The notes: generated by a model not told the origin, from the sequence alone. A stretch of DNA of 15,151 nucleotides from Lachnospiraceae bacterium UBA7060 (GCA_002493835.1 DLAA01000122.1:5608-20758); one strand, 5' to 3'. Shown: positions 1 to 6,500, counted from the stretch's first letter. Numbers and translations are program-made.

Positions 1-21
1 CAAATCCCTCCTTCTCCGCCA
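1..21 (+). tRNA. 3' end of a tRNA-Ser gene (cut by window edge)
   Basis: The first 21 bases read as the end of a tRNA: the last part of the T loop (CAAAT, matching the end of TTCAAAT), the 3' half of the T stem (CCCTC), the 3' half of a 7-bp acceptor stem (CTTCTCC, which would pair with a 5' GGAGAAG), discriminator G and an encoded CCA. A discriminator G with a GGAGAAG-type acceptor fits tRNA-Ser. The rest lies left of the window, so the anticodon is unknown. A strong terminator begins three bases later, as expected for the end of a tRNA transcript. Confidence 0.72.
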
Positions 22-23
22 AA

Positions 24-57
24 ACCCCGGTTTTGTACTAAAACCGGGGTATTTTTC
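24..57 (+). terminator. Rho-independent terminator after the tRNA-Ser end
   Basis: A perfect 11-bp inverted repeat (ACCCCGGTTTT at 24-34 with AAAACCGGGGT at 40-50, loop GTACT) is followed by ATTTTT. The flanking A and T runs extend the stem and give a short T tract on the minus strand too, so it may also stop leftward transcripts from the integrase. It most likely ends the tRNA transcript. Confidence 0.85.
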
Positions 58-124
58 TAACTTTTTTGAATTGTAATTTTGTCTACATTTACTTTTGTTG
101 CAGATTTGTTACAAACCGTAGATG

Positions 125-1288
125 CTATGCAGTATTTTCAGGTATCAGTTTTCGGCGGTTTTTCTTACTTTTTGCGACATTTTTCTGTGAGGTGTCTACG
201 GCCTCCACCATCTCCGCTGCGTGGAGATGTGTATATATTTTTGTTGTCTGGGCATCCACATGGCCTACGATGGATTCAAGCATTGGCAAGTCCATTCCAC
301 CAACAATGGCAAGGGTGATAAAGGTGTGGCGGCAGGTGTACGGGGTGGCATCTGTGATTTGCAGTTCCTCCATTGCTCTCTTGAAGTCCCGGTTTGTCCA
401 CGGTATACGGGATTTGTTTCCGGGGTAGGAATCTATCAGCTTTTGCTTTCCGGCTTTTCTGGAGGCTTCCAGAAGCTCCTGATAGTATGCCCTACCGTCC
501 TCACCGATTGGGATTACTCTGTCCTTGCCTTTCTTGGTCTTGGAGCCAAATATCATGTGATCTGGATAGCATCTATCCAAAGGAACTTCAAACAACTCAT
601 TCGGTCGGCATCCGCAGGAAATCATAATACCCATCAGCTTTGCGGCTGGAAGGTCGCTGGAACGGATTTTCTCAAGTTCCTCGTCTGTAAATCTGCGGGA
701 TTCTTTCTTCTGCTGTGCGGTCACCACAAGATTCAGGGCATGATTGGATTGCAAAATGTTTTCCTGCATCGCCCATTTGCAAAGCTGGGTAAACAGGGTG
801 CGGAGTTTCTTCACGGTGGATTCCGCAAAATCTTCTTCCTCCATTTTCTTGATGGCAAGGGCATAGTCATTGTGGGTAATATCCCGGATTTTCTTCTTGT
901 GGAGTTGCGTGCAGTGCTTGAAAGCGTCCTGATAATCTTGCAACAGGCTGGAAGAAATGGTGGGTTTCTTAGTGACCATCCAGGCATCGTAAACCTGTTG
1001 GAAGGTCATGTTGTAGCGGTCATTGATGGATTGGTCTGTGACACGCTCCAAGACTTTCTGCGCTTCCGCACGGGTGCAGAAGGTTCCCAGCAGTAGCATA
1101 TCACCTTTTCTCGCCATCCAGGGCTTTGTACGGTTTCCAGACAGCTTCGAGATGTTACCAGTGCCATTCTCACGCTTGCGGTATTTCCGCTCTGCCTTTG
1201 TGAGTTTTTTACCGCAATTCGGGCAGAAATTGTAATTTTCTGTCAGCTCACACTTGCACTTTGGGCAAGTCTGTGATACAATATTCAT
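125..1288 (-). CDS. Tyrosine recombinase/integrase with N-terminal zinc ribbon
   Basis: This is a site-specific DNA integrase of the phage/ICE tyrosine recombinase family, 387 residues from the chosen ATG. Residues 1-25 form a zinc ribbon (C8-x2-C11 and C22-x2-C25). A SAM-like core-binding domain follows at about 95-195, then the catalytic domain. Visible catalytic positions are R228 (CGCRPNEL), a lysine near 252 (KTKKGKDR), R320 (YTCRHTF), H343 (VGH) and nucleophile Y352 (KIYTH). The usual first His of the HxxR box is Tyr here, which is tolerated in some relatives. The ATG at 1288 keeps the zinc ribbon whole. A TTG at 1294 is better spaced from AGGAAG and is an alternative start. A longer reading from 1354 would begin inside a hairpin and is unlikely. 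The 3' end lies about 100 bases from the tRNA-Ser end, consistent with an element integrated there. Confidence 0.9.
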   Translation of the reverse strand: MNIVSQTCPKCKCELTENYNFCPNCGKKLTKAERKYRKRENGTGNISKLSGNRTKPWMARKGDMLLLGTFCTRAEAQKVLERVTDQSINDRYNMTFQQVYDAWMVTKKPTISSSLLQDYQDAFKHCTQLHKKKIRDITHNDYALAIKKMEEEDFAESTVKKLRTLFTQLCKWAMQENILQSNHALNLVVTAQQKKESRRFTDEELEKIRSSDLPAAKLMGIMISCGCRPNELFEVPLDRCYPDHMIFGSKTKKGKDRVIPIGEDGRAYYQELLEASRKAGKQKLIDSYPGNKSRIPWTNRDFKRAMEELQITDATPYTCRHTFITLAIVGGMDLPMLESIVGHVDAQTTKIYTHLHAAEMVEAVDTSQKNVAKSKKNRRKLIPENTA

Positions 1289-1321
1289 GCTCAAAAAGAC
1301 TCTTCCTTTCTTTTTAGAGTA

Positions 1322-1360
1322 GACCGTCACCTGCTGACTCCAGGTGGCGGTCATTTTTTT
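1322..1360 (+). terminator. Hairpin between integrase and the small divergent gene
   Basis: A 12-bp stem (GACCGTCACCTG at 1322-1333 with CAGGTGGCGGTC at 1341-1352, one G-T wobble, 7-base loop) is followed by ATTTTTTT. It reads as a rho-independent terminator for rightward transcripts crossing the integrase antisense. On the minus strand the same hairpin falls in the likely integrase 5' leader without a T run, so there it could be a leader structure instead. Confidence 0.7.
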
Positions 1361-1377
1361 ATACCATGTGAGTAAAA

Positions 1378-1435
1378 GTCCGTTTTATTGGACAGTAAGT
1401 TTTTATAATGGAACATAAGTTCAAAATTAAGGAGG
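1378..1435 (+). promoter_or_regulatory. Promoter region and ribosome binding site of the 33-codon gene
   Basis: A perfect TATAAT lies at 1404-1409 and AAGGAGG at 1429-1435, eight bases before the ATG at 1444. No good -35 box sits 17 bases upstream of the -10. A short inverted repeat GTCC (1378-1381) / GGAC (1390-1393) occupies that place instead, which could mark an activator- or repressor-controlled promoter. The -10 and ribosome binding site are seen directly; control by a protein is inference. Confidence 0.55.
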
Positions 1436-1443
1436 ACACATAC

Positions 1444-1545
1444 ATGAGTAGGGAATACAAAATTGAGATGATTTTACGCAGGATTGAGCAAATACACACT
1501 TTCAGCGACATACTGATTGACATTTTATATGGATTGCTTTGCTAG
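1444..1545 (+). CDS. 33-residue small protein of unknown function
   Basis: The ORF starts MSREYKIEMILRRIEQ and ends DILYGLLC. It has an excellent ribosome binding site (AAGGAGG, spacing 8), a TATAAT box about 35 bases upstream and a strong terminator 11 bases after the stop, so it forms a complete tiny transcription unit. The first half is a charged, probably amphipathic helix. The second half is hydrophobic and ends in Cys, compatible with membrane association or an oligomerisation helix. I do not recognise a family. Its place divergent from the integrase suggests a role in the mobile element, for example in control of excision, but nothing in the residues proves it. It could also be a leader peptide. 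Confidence 0.65.
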   Translation: MSREYKIEMILRRIEQIHTFSDILIDILYGLLC

Positions 1546-1735
1546 CGCATTGCGGCATGGGGTAGCTTTTTGCTACCCCATTTTTTTCGGGGAAGTGGCG
1601 TTTGAATATTTCGTACATGAATACGATTTCCGCATCCGTCATTCCAGACAGCAGATTCGTGAAAAACTTCACGGCTTCCTCCGGGTCATTCTTGGAAGCT
1701 GCGGCAACAATCTCACCGATTTGTTGCCGTTTGCT
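1502..1735 (-). pseudogene. Unrecognised gene fragment lacking its 5' end
   Basis: A minus-strand frame stays open here with good protein character, including the stretches GEIVAAASKNDPEEAVKFF and MTDAEIVFMYEIFKRHF. An in-frame TAA lies right at its upstream edge and there is no start codon at the beginning, so the 5' end is missing. Its last 25 or so codons run antisense through the terminator and the end of the 33-codon gene, so its original C-terminus has probably been replaced too. It is acidic and helical. I recognise no family; it may belong to the same mobile element as the integrase. Confidence 0.4.
1557..1587 (+). terminator. Rho-independent terminator of the small gene
   Basis: A perfect 10-bp stem (ATGGGGTAGC at 1557-1566 with GCTACCCCAT at 1572-1581, loop TTTTT) is followed by a seven-T tract. 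It is oriented to end transcription of the 33-codon gene just upstream. Confidence 0.9.
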
Positions 1736-1738
1736 CTT

Positions 1739-1945
1739 TTAACTTAACGTGCTTAAAGATTCTAGCTTTCTCCAATAGCTGATATACTCCATCAAGACGG
1801 CTCTACATTTCCGCTCTAAGTAGAACCGCCGCACATCGCCAATCTCAGCCAAGAGTTGTAGCCCCAGCGTTGGCCCCACGCCATACATCTTCTGCATCAC
1901 CGGATATTCCAGTAACGATTCGGCCAGCCGCAGCATCTCTTTTCT
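1739..1945 (-). pseudogene. IS110-family transposase fragment
   Basis: The minus-strand frame reads ELRKEMLRLAESLLEYP and then MYGVGPTLGLQLLAEIGD, followed by VRRF. This matches the Transposase_20 region of IS110-type transposases, where a helix-hairpin-helix-like GVGP motif is followed by AEIGD.RRF. In an intact enzyme (about 330-430 residues) the frame would go on into a longer C-terminal part. Here the sequence after RRF departs from the family and stops at 1739. An in-frame TGA lies a few codons upstream of the fragment. Both ends are lost, so it cannot be active. Confidence 0.7.
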
Positions 1946-1980
1946 GAGTTCCGCTACTCAAACCGTTCAAGGCCATTGGT

Positions 1981-2036
1981 ACATGGATTAAAAAGAATAT
2001 CCTTGACCCGTTGACAGAAACCTTTGATGACTTTGA
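1981..2036 (+). pseudogene. Short scrap resembling a phage tail-type protein
   Basis: The plus strand reads TWIKKNILDPLTETFDDFD in one frame and then joins, in another frame, the lysozyme relic at about 2037. The motif W-I-K-x-N-I-L-D-P-L resembles segments of phage tail tape-measure proteins, but the piece is too short for a firm call. It shows that two unrelated phage gene pieces were joined here. Confidence 0.3.
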
Positions 2037-2599
2037 CCTACCAACCTGCAAAATGCCTATGAGAAGAAGTTGGGCTGCACTGATGACACCTACACTGCTG
2101 CCGTGGACAATGGTTCCTACGACGGGAACTTTGTAAAGGACAGCGCAGGTTATGGGCTGGCTCAGTGGACGTATTGGAGCCGCAAACAGGCGCTTATGGA
2201 GTACGCCCGTTCCGTGGGCAAGTCCATTGGTAAACGACGCTTCCAGAACGGAAGTGGCAGACTTGAGGGTGGTCATCATGGACTTGTAACCCTGCATTTC
2301 CTCCCACATGAAATCAAGCTGCATACGTCCAATGCCGTCCTCTTGCAGTATGAGCGCCCCGCAGACCAGAGTGAGAGCGCCCAGAACAAACGGGCTGGAT
2401 ATGGGGCAGACCTACTACGATAAGTACGCTGGAAAGGCCACTACGCCCGCTCCTACGGGTACTTTGTATCGGGTACAGGGTTGGTGCCATACTCTAAGCG
2501 TAAAAACGCTGACAGGCAGCTTGCCGCCGTCCAGGGCAAAGGCTTTGACGCACTGATTAGAAGGTCGGTGACCTGTATAAGGTTCAGACCGGGGCTTAA
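2037..2599 (+). pseudogene. Broken phage-type lysozyme with SPOR-like tail and a 98-bp internal inversion
   Basis: The plus strand encodes pieces of a phage tail-tip lysozyme (Phage_lysozyme2-like), a peptidoglycan hydrolase: PTNLQNAYEKKLGCTDDTY, SAGYGLAQWTYWSRKQAL, then NAVLLQYERPADQSESAQ. Bases 2231-2328 carry the middle of the domain (MQLDFMWEEMQGYK, SMMTTLKSATSVLEASFTN) on the opposite strand. After NKRAGYG an extra base in the G run at 2403-2406 shifts the frame, and the protein goes on as QTYYDKYAGKATTPAPTGT. A SPOR-like tail follows (LYRVQ..GA, SKRKNADRQLAAV, GDLYKVQTGA) with at least two more frameshifts, ending at TAA 2597-2599. The start is missing. It is non-functional as it stands, and the family call is firm because several separate blocks agree. 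Confidence 0.75.
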
Positions 2600-3117
2600 A
2601 TACTGCTGAAAAGTAGTATGGGTTCCTTCAATAATCGGATTTGACTTCAATGCTAGTGTCCGGCAGTTCCTTTTCGGGGGTAGATTTGACGTTTACCAAG
2701 AAATCTTCTGCCATCGGGAATGATCGAGAAAATCTTTGGCAATCTGAAGAATGAGCTGGATATGAAACGAAACGAATAAGAAACCAGAGTACAAAAACAG
2801 CCCGTGGAAAGCAATTTGTATTGTTTTATCTCTGATCGCACGCACGTACCTTTTGCGGCAGATGAAACCGTACAGGCGGAAGAATGAATTGGCACCGCGA
2901 AATAATCCGGCGCTACATAAAATAAACACGATCCTGTATCCAGGAGGCCAATCTTCTGAATCCAATGGCCAAAAAGCAGTGGAAGATTTATGATAGGTTA
3001 ATTTTGTAAAGAGTTTCGGTTCTATAGTCTTTTCGGACCTATCACAACTTCAAATTGCGTTTTTGCAGGATATGGGCAAGGCAACAGCGCTAGAAAATGA
3101 AAATATATTATAAAATT
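2600..3117. other. 518 bases without a recognisable intact gene
   Basis: This stretch separates the lysozyme relic from the glycosylation operon. It contains a weak 8-bp hairpin near 2599-2619, a possible IS3-type scrap at 2720-2779, and a plus-strand frame open from 2766 to 2993 (NSPWKAICIVLSLIARTYLL and onward) with no start codon near its beginning and no family that I recognise. A minus-strand ORF at 2693-2965 is hydrophobic but is probably only the antisense of that frame. I see no clear terminator for the operon after its last stop at 3118. Confidence 0.5.
2720..2779 (+). pseudogene. Possible IS3-type transposase scrap
   Basis: The frame reads GMIEKIFGNLKNELDMKRN and then a stop. It resembles the DNG.(M/I)E.FFG.LK.E block in the DDE domain of IS3-family transposases. 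Only about 20 codons match and both sides are lost, so the call is tentative. Confidence 0.3.
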
Positions 3118-4098
3118 CTATGTAACGCACGTCGGAATAGAGGATTCCGAATCACATTCAAAGTTGATACGCTTCTCCTCAATCACCAGTGGGCGGTTCA
3201 TGAGTCTCGCGTTCATTGCCATGATGTACTCACCTAGAAACCCCATAAAAGTCAACTGCACGCCGCCAATAAAGAAAATTGCGATCATAGTAGGAGCATA
3301 CCCGGCAACAAATTTATCCCAGCAAATCAATTTGGCAACAAGATAAATCAACCCGATTATGAAACTCAGTACAGCAGTTATAAAACCCAGAAATTCCGCC
3401 ACACGCATCCCTGTTTTAGTATAGCTGGTAAAACTGAGCATCGCAGCGTCGAAAAGGGTATACCAGTTATTGTGTGTTTTTCCCGCACGTCGCATGGGCT
3501 GAGTATACTCAACTTCCTTCCGCTCAGGACCAAGTTCAGCCACGATGCCGCGAATAAACGGCGTTGGATCTTTCAAATCCCGTAACGTATTTACAAAGCT
3601 ACAGTCATACAATCCAAAACCTGTAAACTGCTCAATTATTTCTACGCTACTCATTTTGTGAATCAACTTGTAATAGCAGCCTCTCAGGAAGTAGACCATT
3701 CTGTTTTCCTGGCTTTTCGTTTTACGGCCAATCACAATTTTATAGCCTTTTTCCCATTCATGAACAAAAGTGGGGATCATTTCCACAGGGTCCTGAAAAT
3801 CTGCACAGATGGTTATTGTACAGTCACCGGATGTATGGATAATTCCATAATAAGGACTGTTGAATTGGCCAAAATTTCGTGTGTTAAAGATCGCTCTCAC
3901 ACATTTATCCTCAGCACATATGTCTTCAATGATAGACCGGGTCTTGTCCTGAGATTTGTTATCAATGAAGAGAATTTCATAGCCATATTCCGGTAAACTC
4001 TTGGTAATTTCATTGCGCACTGCCTCATAAATCGGACGCACATTTTCTTCCTCATTATAAGTAGGTATCATCACAGAAATTATCTTTTTCTTAGTCAT
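3118..4098 (-). CDS. GtrB/CsbB-like family 2 glycosyltransferase (polyprenyl-phosphate loading)
   Basis: This is a membrane-anchored GT-A glycosyltransferase of 326 residues. Enzymes of this type move a sugar from a nucleotide donor to undecaprenyl phosphate on the inner face of the membrane. Visible features are ISVMIPTYNEEENV at 7-20, the nucleotide- and metal-binding D-x-D-like motif at 100-103 (ADFQDP), an acceptor-loop region with QFTGFGLYD at 157-165, and two C-terminal membrane helices at about 236-257 and 267-290. Two C-terminal helices are the hallmark of GtrB/CsbB/DPM1-like enzymes. The ATG lies five bases after the upstream SDR stop, with GGAAAG before it. With the GtrA and YfhO proteins of the same operon it makes a complete three-component glycosylation set. 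The sugar is not shown by sequence; the neighbours suggest a CDP-derived deoxysugar. Confidence 0.88.
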   Translation of the reverse strand: MTKKKIISVMIPTYNEEENVRPIYEAVRNEITKSLPEYGYEILFIDNKSQDKTRSIIEDICAEDKCVRAIFNTRNFGQFNSPYYGIIHTSGDCTITICADFQDPVEMIPTFVHEWEKGYKIVIGRKTKSQENRMVYFLRGCYYKLIHKMSSVEIIEQFTGFGLYDCSFVNTLRDLKDPTPFIRGIVAELGPERKEVEYTQPMRRAGKTHNNWYTLFDAAMLSFTSYTKTGMRVAEFLGFITAVLSFIIGLIYLVAKLICWDKFVAGYAPTMIAIFFIGGVQLTFMGFLGEYIMAMNARLMNRPLVIEEKRINFECDSESSIPTCVT

Positions 4099-4103
4099 AT
4101 ACT

Positions 4104-5036
4104 TTACTTCTTTCCGATAACACTATCGATTGTATGTTTTATTCCTGTTTCAAAGGAAACAGATGGAGCAAAACCTGTATCTGCCTGTATCGATGAGATA
4201 TCTGCCTGCAAATGCATCACCTGAAATGGTGTATAGGGAATTTCTCCAAATCCTAACGGAAGTTTTGGATCGATCTGATCACGCAATATACAGATATATT
4301 CTCTCAACGCTTTTGCCTGCCCACTGCCAAGCGGGTAAACCTGTCCATCCACTCCGTGCAGCGCCATCAAGCGAAACGCCCTTGCGGCATCCTCGGAATA
4401 GAGATAGTCCCACTGTTGAATGCCTTGGGTCAAAGCAGGCTTTTCCCCCTGCAGCAGTTGAACAATTACATTGGAAATCATAGTATTGGGGCCATCTCCG
4501 GGACCATAGACGCTAAGTATTCTTGCCCATATATGTTCGAGTCCCATTTTCTGGCATTCCACACGGCTCATTTGACCGGCACAAAGTTTTGCCATACCAT
4601 ATCCGTTCTGCGGAAAACAGGGTGTTTCGGGCTTCAGGGCGCCCTCCACTCTGCCGTACTCCGCTTGGCTTCCTGCACCGATAAAGATTTGGCAGCCCAA
4701 CTCTTTTGCCGCATGCACAGCGTCAATGGTATATCGAATATTATTGACCTGCACAGGCATGTCGTTTCTTCCTGGACCAATGGTATGCGCCCAGGCAAAA
4801 TGGTAAAACGCATCCGCACCATTGGGAATCCATTCCGGAAGCCTGGAAAGCTCCGCAACATCGCACTCAATGCGAAGGATGTTCTCGTGCTTTGGCAAAA
4901 CGGAACCACGATGGGAACCGGGTCTGCACACCGCATAGACAAAAATGCCGTTTTGGGCCAATTCCAGGCATAATGCCGTACCGATGGCACCTGTAGGGCC
5001 CGTTACTACCGCTTTGGTAATACTTCTGTTAACCAT
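4104..5036 (-). CDS. NAD(P)-dependent SDR epimerase/reductase, nucleotide-sugar type
   Basis: An extended short-chain dehydrogenase of 310 residues. The Rossmann glycine motif TGPTGAIG lies at 12-19. The active site shows GAGSQAEYG at 121-128 (Ser) and Y146-x3-K150 (YGMAK), followed by RILSVYGPGDGP at 172-183, as in sugar-nucleotide epimerases. The start is the ATG at 5036, preceded by AGGAA six bases upstream. A longer reading from 5057 would put that ribosome binding site inside the gene. In this operon the likely substrate is a CDP-4-keto-dideoxysugar or its branched product: the last ketone reduction, as done by YerF or by the CDP-abequose synthase RfbJ, or an epimerisation. Sequence alone does not separate these choices. 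Confidence 0.82.
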   Translation of the reverse strand: MVNRSITKAVVTGPTGAIGTALCLELAQNGIFVYAVCRPGSHRGSVLPKHENILRIECDVAELSRLPEWIPNGADAFYHFAWAHTIGPGRNDMPVQVNNIRYTIDAVHAAKELGCQIFIGAGSQAEYGRVEGALKPETPCFPQNGYGMAKLCAGQMSRVECQKMGLEHIWARILSVYGPGDGPNTMISNVIVQLLQGEKPALTQGIQQWDYLYSEDAARAFRLMALHGVDGQVYPLGSGQAKALREYICILRDQIDPKLPLGFGEIPYTPFQVMHLQADISSIQADTGFAPSVSFETGIKHTIDSVIGKK

Positions 5037-5117
5037 GTTTCTTCCTCGACAAGCCATTGTTCTTGCTGCCGCAAGCGTTTACAGGACACCTGACAGATAC
5101 CCTGCACGATTCTGCAA

Positions 5118-5316
5118 TTATCCCTCAATCAAAGGGATAAACATCTGCTTTTCCAATTCTTCCCTGGGCAGGAAGGGGGCCAGATCTTCAAGCGGGGGAG
5201 ATACCAGCGTTCCATCCGCCAAACGCTTGGTGCTGCTTTTCGGCTCCCATACCTGAGCCGTGTCGGTGAAGATCTCACAGAAAACAGGGCCTTCCTGGGC
5301 CAGGACTTCGTCCACA
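5118..5316 (-). pseudogene. C-terminal relic of a second TPP-dependent synthase
   Basis: About 65 codons encode VDEVLAQEGPVFCEIF, then WEPKSSTKRLADGTLVSPPL, EDLAPFLPREEL and a stop at 5118-5120. This is the characteristic C-terminus of acetolactate-synthase-like TPP enzymes found in polysaccharide loci (P-K-x-x-x-K-x-x-x-D-G, then P-L-E-D-x-x-P-F-L). It lines up with the end of the intact TPP enzyme at 6501-8213 (THVFPKLG, then EPPLSKE) but is clearly a different paralogue. The other roughly 500 residues are gone. The upstream side joins an aminotransferase-like start (next entry). A GTG at 5339 could open this frame, but without the cofactor domains no activity is expected. Confidence 0.75.
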
Positions 5317-5406
5317 ATTGATTCCTCCAATCTTTTCACATTCGATTGACATATTTCTGATCTCAGACTGCATCAATGCTTTTATTTTGTCGCTTGCCTT
5401 TTTCAT
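5317..5406 (-). pseudogene. N-terminal relic of a PLP aminotransferase (class I/II)
   Basis: An ATG two bases after the acetyltransferase stop opens a frame reading MKKASDKIKALMQSEIRNMS, followed by IECEKIGGIN. The IRNM..EC...GGIN block resembles the start of class I/II aminotransferases in sugar loci, where GGINL.QG.CD follows. Here the likeness ends at GGIN, and within a few bases the other frame carries the TPP-enzyme tail. The simplest reading is a deletion that removed the aminotransferase body and the front of a TPP gene. The family assignment rests on 30 residues only. Confidence 0.5.
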
Positions 5407-5408
5407 CC

Positions 5409-6065
5409 TCACACTTCTTTCCATGTCATATGCTGATAGAACATCTGCGCATCTTCTCTTTGATCCTTACACGCTACCCAGCGTATTTCATCTTCCAGCT
5501 CCTCTTTTTCCAGCGGAATCAGATAGTCGCTTTGAAAACCACATCTTTCATAAAATCGAATTGCATGGTTATTATTCCAGATGACTTCTAAATCAAAATG
5601 GGAAATTTCCAGAACATCCTGTCCCCAGCGGATTAGAGTTTTCAAGGCAAATTCCATCATTCTTGGATAGCCACCCTTAACACCTTTGAGTACGGAATCA
5701 ATTTCCACTTTATTTAAATCATACCGGAATCCAGCAAAGCCAATATGACCAATATAATTGCCATTGAAATCCTGGATTAGGAAAGTGATGCGGTTATCAT
5801 TTTCCACCACCAAACGCTTTAGCCAGCTGTCCGTTCTTTCCTCTGTGACCGTAAAACGGGCGGGGGATAAGCTAGGGTTTTCTCGCCTCCATTTGCTGAA
5901 TAAGGTTACGCAGTCAGGAATCGTTGTATTGTAATCTGCAGTAACTGGTCATAAAAAACCAATCGTCTGTTTTTCATCATTAAGAATTGGTATCAAAGTC
6001 AAATAGTCTGTACTGCTTTTGCGCTTATAAGAGTCAATTGTTTTGACGTCATACTCCCGATTCAT
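5409..6065 (-). pseudogene. GNAT-family N-acetyltransferase interrupted by one in-frame TGA
   Basis: From the ATG at 6065 (GAGGTGA before it, nine bases after the gtrA-family stop) a single frame runs to the stop at 5409. It would be 218 residues but for a TGA at codon 39 (bases 5949-5951). The protein begins MNREYDVKTIDSYKRK. It carries the acetyl-CoA loop motif at about 145-160 (DSVLKGVKGGYPRMM) and the GNAT motif B (NNNHAIRFYERCGF), so the catalytic domain is intact. A CGA-to-TGA change would explain the stop, since GFL-[stop]-PVT reads naturally with Arg there. A shorter protein could start at a TTG at 5813, but it would lack the N-terminal third. In this setting the enzyme probably acylated an amino-sugar, which agrees with the aminotransferase relic just downstream. 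Confidence 0.75.
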
Positions 6066-6074
6066 TCTATCACC

Positions 6075-6470
6075 TCATTTACGGAATGTCCACATTTTGT
6101 TTAAAATAAAGTTTACGGGCACGGTAATAATTAAATTGATAATGGGGGCAATCTCAACTGGCCAGTGCAGAATATCCACTTGCAAAAATAGCAAACCGAA
6201 TGTAACAACAAACACACCGCCATAGCTTATATAGCTGCGAAGCAGTGCTATTAGTACACTTTTTATTCCGGAAAAGTGTGCAGAAAATACAAATTTTGAA
6301 TTCCAGACAAAAGAATTTGCCACACTGACAATCCATCCGACCACATTTCCAGCCATATAATACCCGGGATCCACCCATATAAACAGGTAATAAATCGCCA
6401 AAGAAATAATGGTGTTAGATGCACCGACTATCCCAAATTTCAGAAACTCGGTAATATTTTTCTTATTCAA
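6075..6470 (-). CDS. GtrA-family membrane protein (putative lipid-linked sugar flippase)
   Basis: A 131-residue protein with four predicted membrane helices (about 10-32, 38-60, 73-95 and 103-125). The family signature is present: FLKFGIVGASNTIISLAIYY at 9-28, NSFVWNSKFVF in the second helix region, and a C-terminal PINLIITVPVNFILNKMWTF. GtrA proteins are thought to move undecaprenyl-phosphate-linked sugars across the membrane. The start is a TTG at 6470 with AGGAG ten bases upstream and no in-frame ATG nearby. It lies 30 bases after the TPP-enzyme stop. Its partners in the same operon are the family 2 transferase (3118-4098) and the YfhO protein (11636-15043). Confidence 0.9.
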   Translation of the reverse strand: MNKKNITEFLKFGIVGASNTIISLAIYYLFIWVDPGYYMAGNVVGWIVSVANSFVWNSKFVFSAHFSGIKSVLIALLRSYISYGGVFVVTFGLLFLQVDILHWPVEIAPIINLIITVPVNFILNKMWTFRK

Positions 6471-6500
6471 GTGATACTTTCTCCTTTTGATTCCCCTACC

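Noticed and set aside
221..1096. Long plus-strand ORF opposite the integrase
   Set aside because: It is the antisense of a clear integrase gene, has no ribosome binding site and no recognisable domain.
1845..2324. 159-codon minus-strand ORF across the lysozyme relic
   Set aside because: Only its first part is real protein sequence, explained by the 98-bp inversion; the rest is antisense.
2693..2965. Hydrophobic minus-strand ORF of 90 codons
   Set aside because: No ribosome binding site or known family; probably the antisense of decayed sequence.
5949..5951. TGA read as an amino acid (recoding or selenocysteine)
   Set aside because: No fitting hairpin was seen just after it, GNAT enzymes do not use selenocysteine here, and other genes in the window use TGA as a stop.
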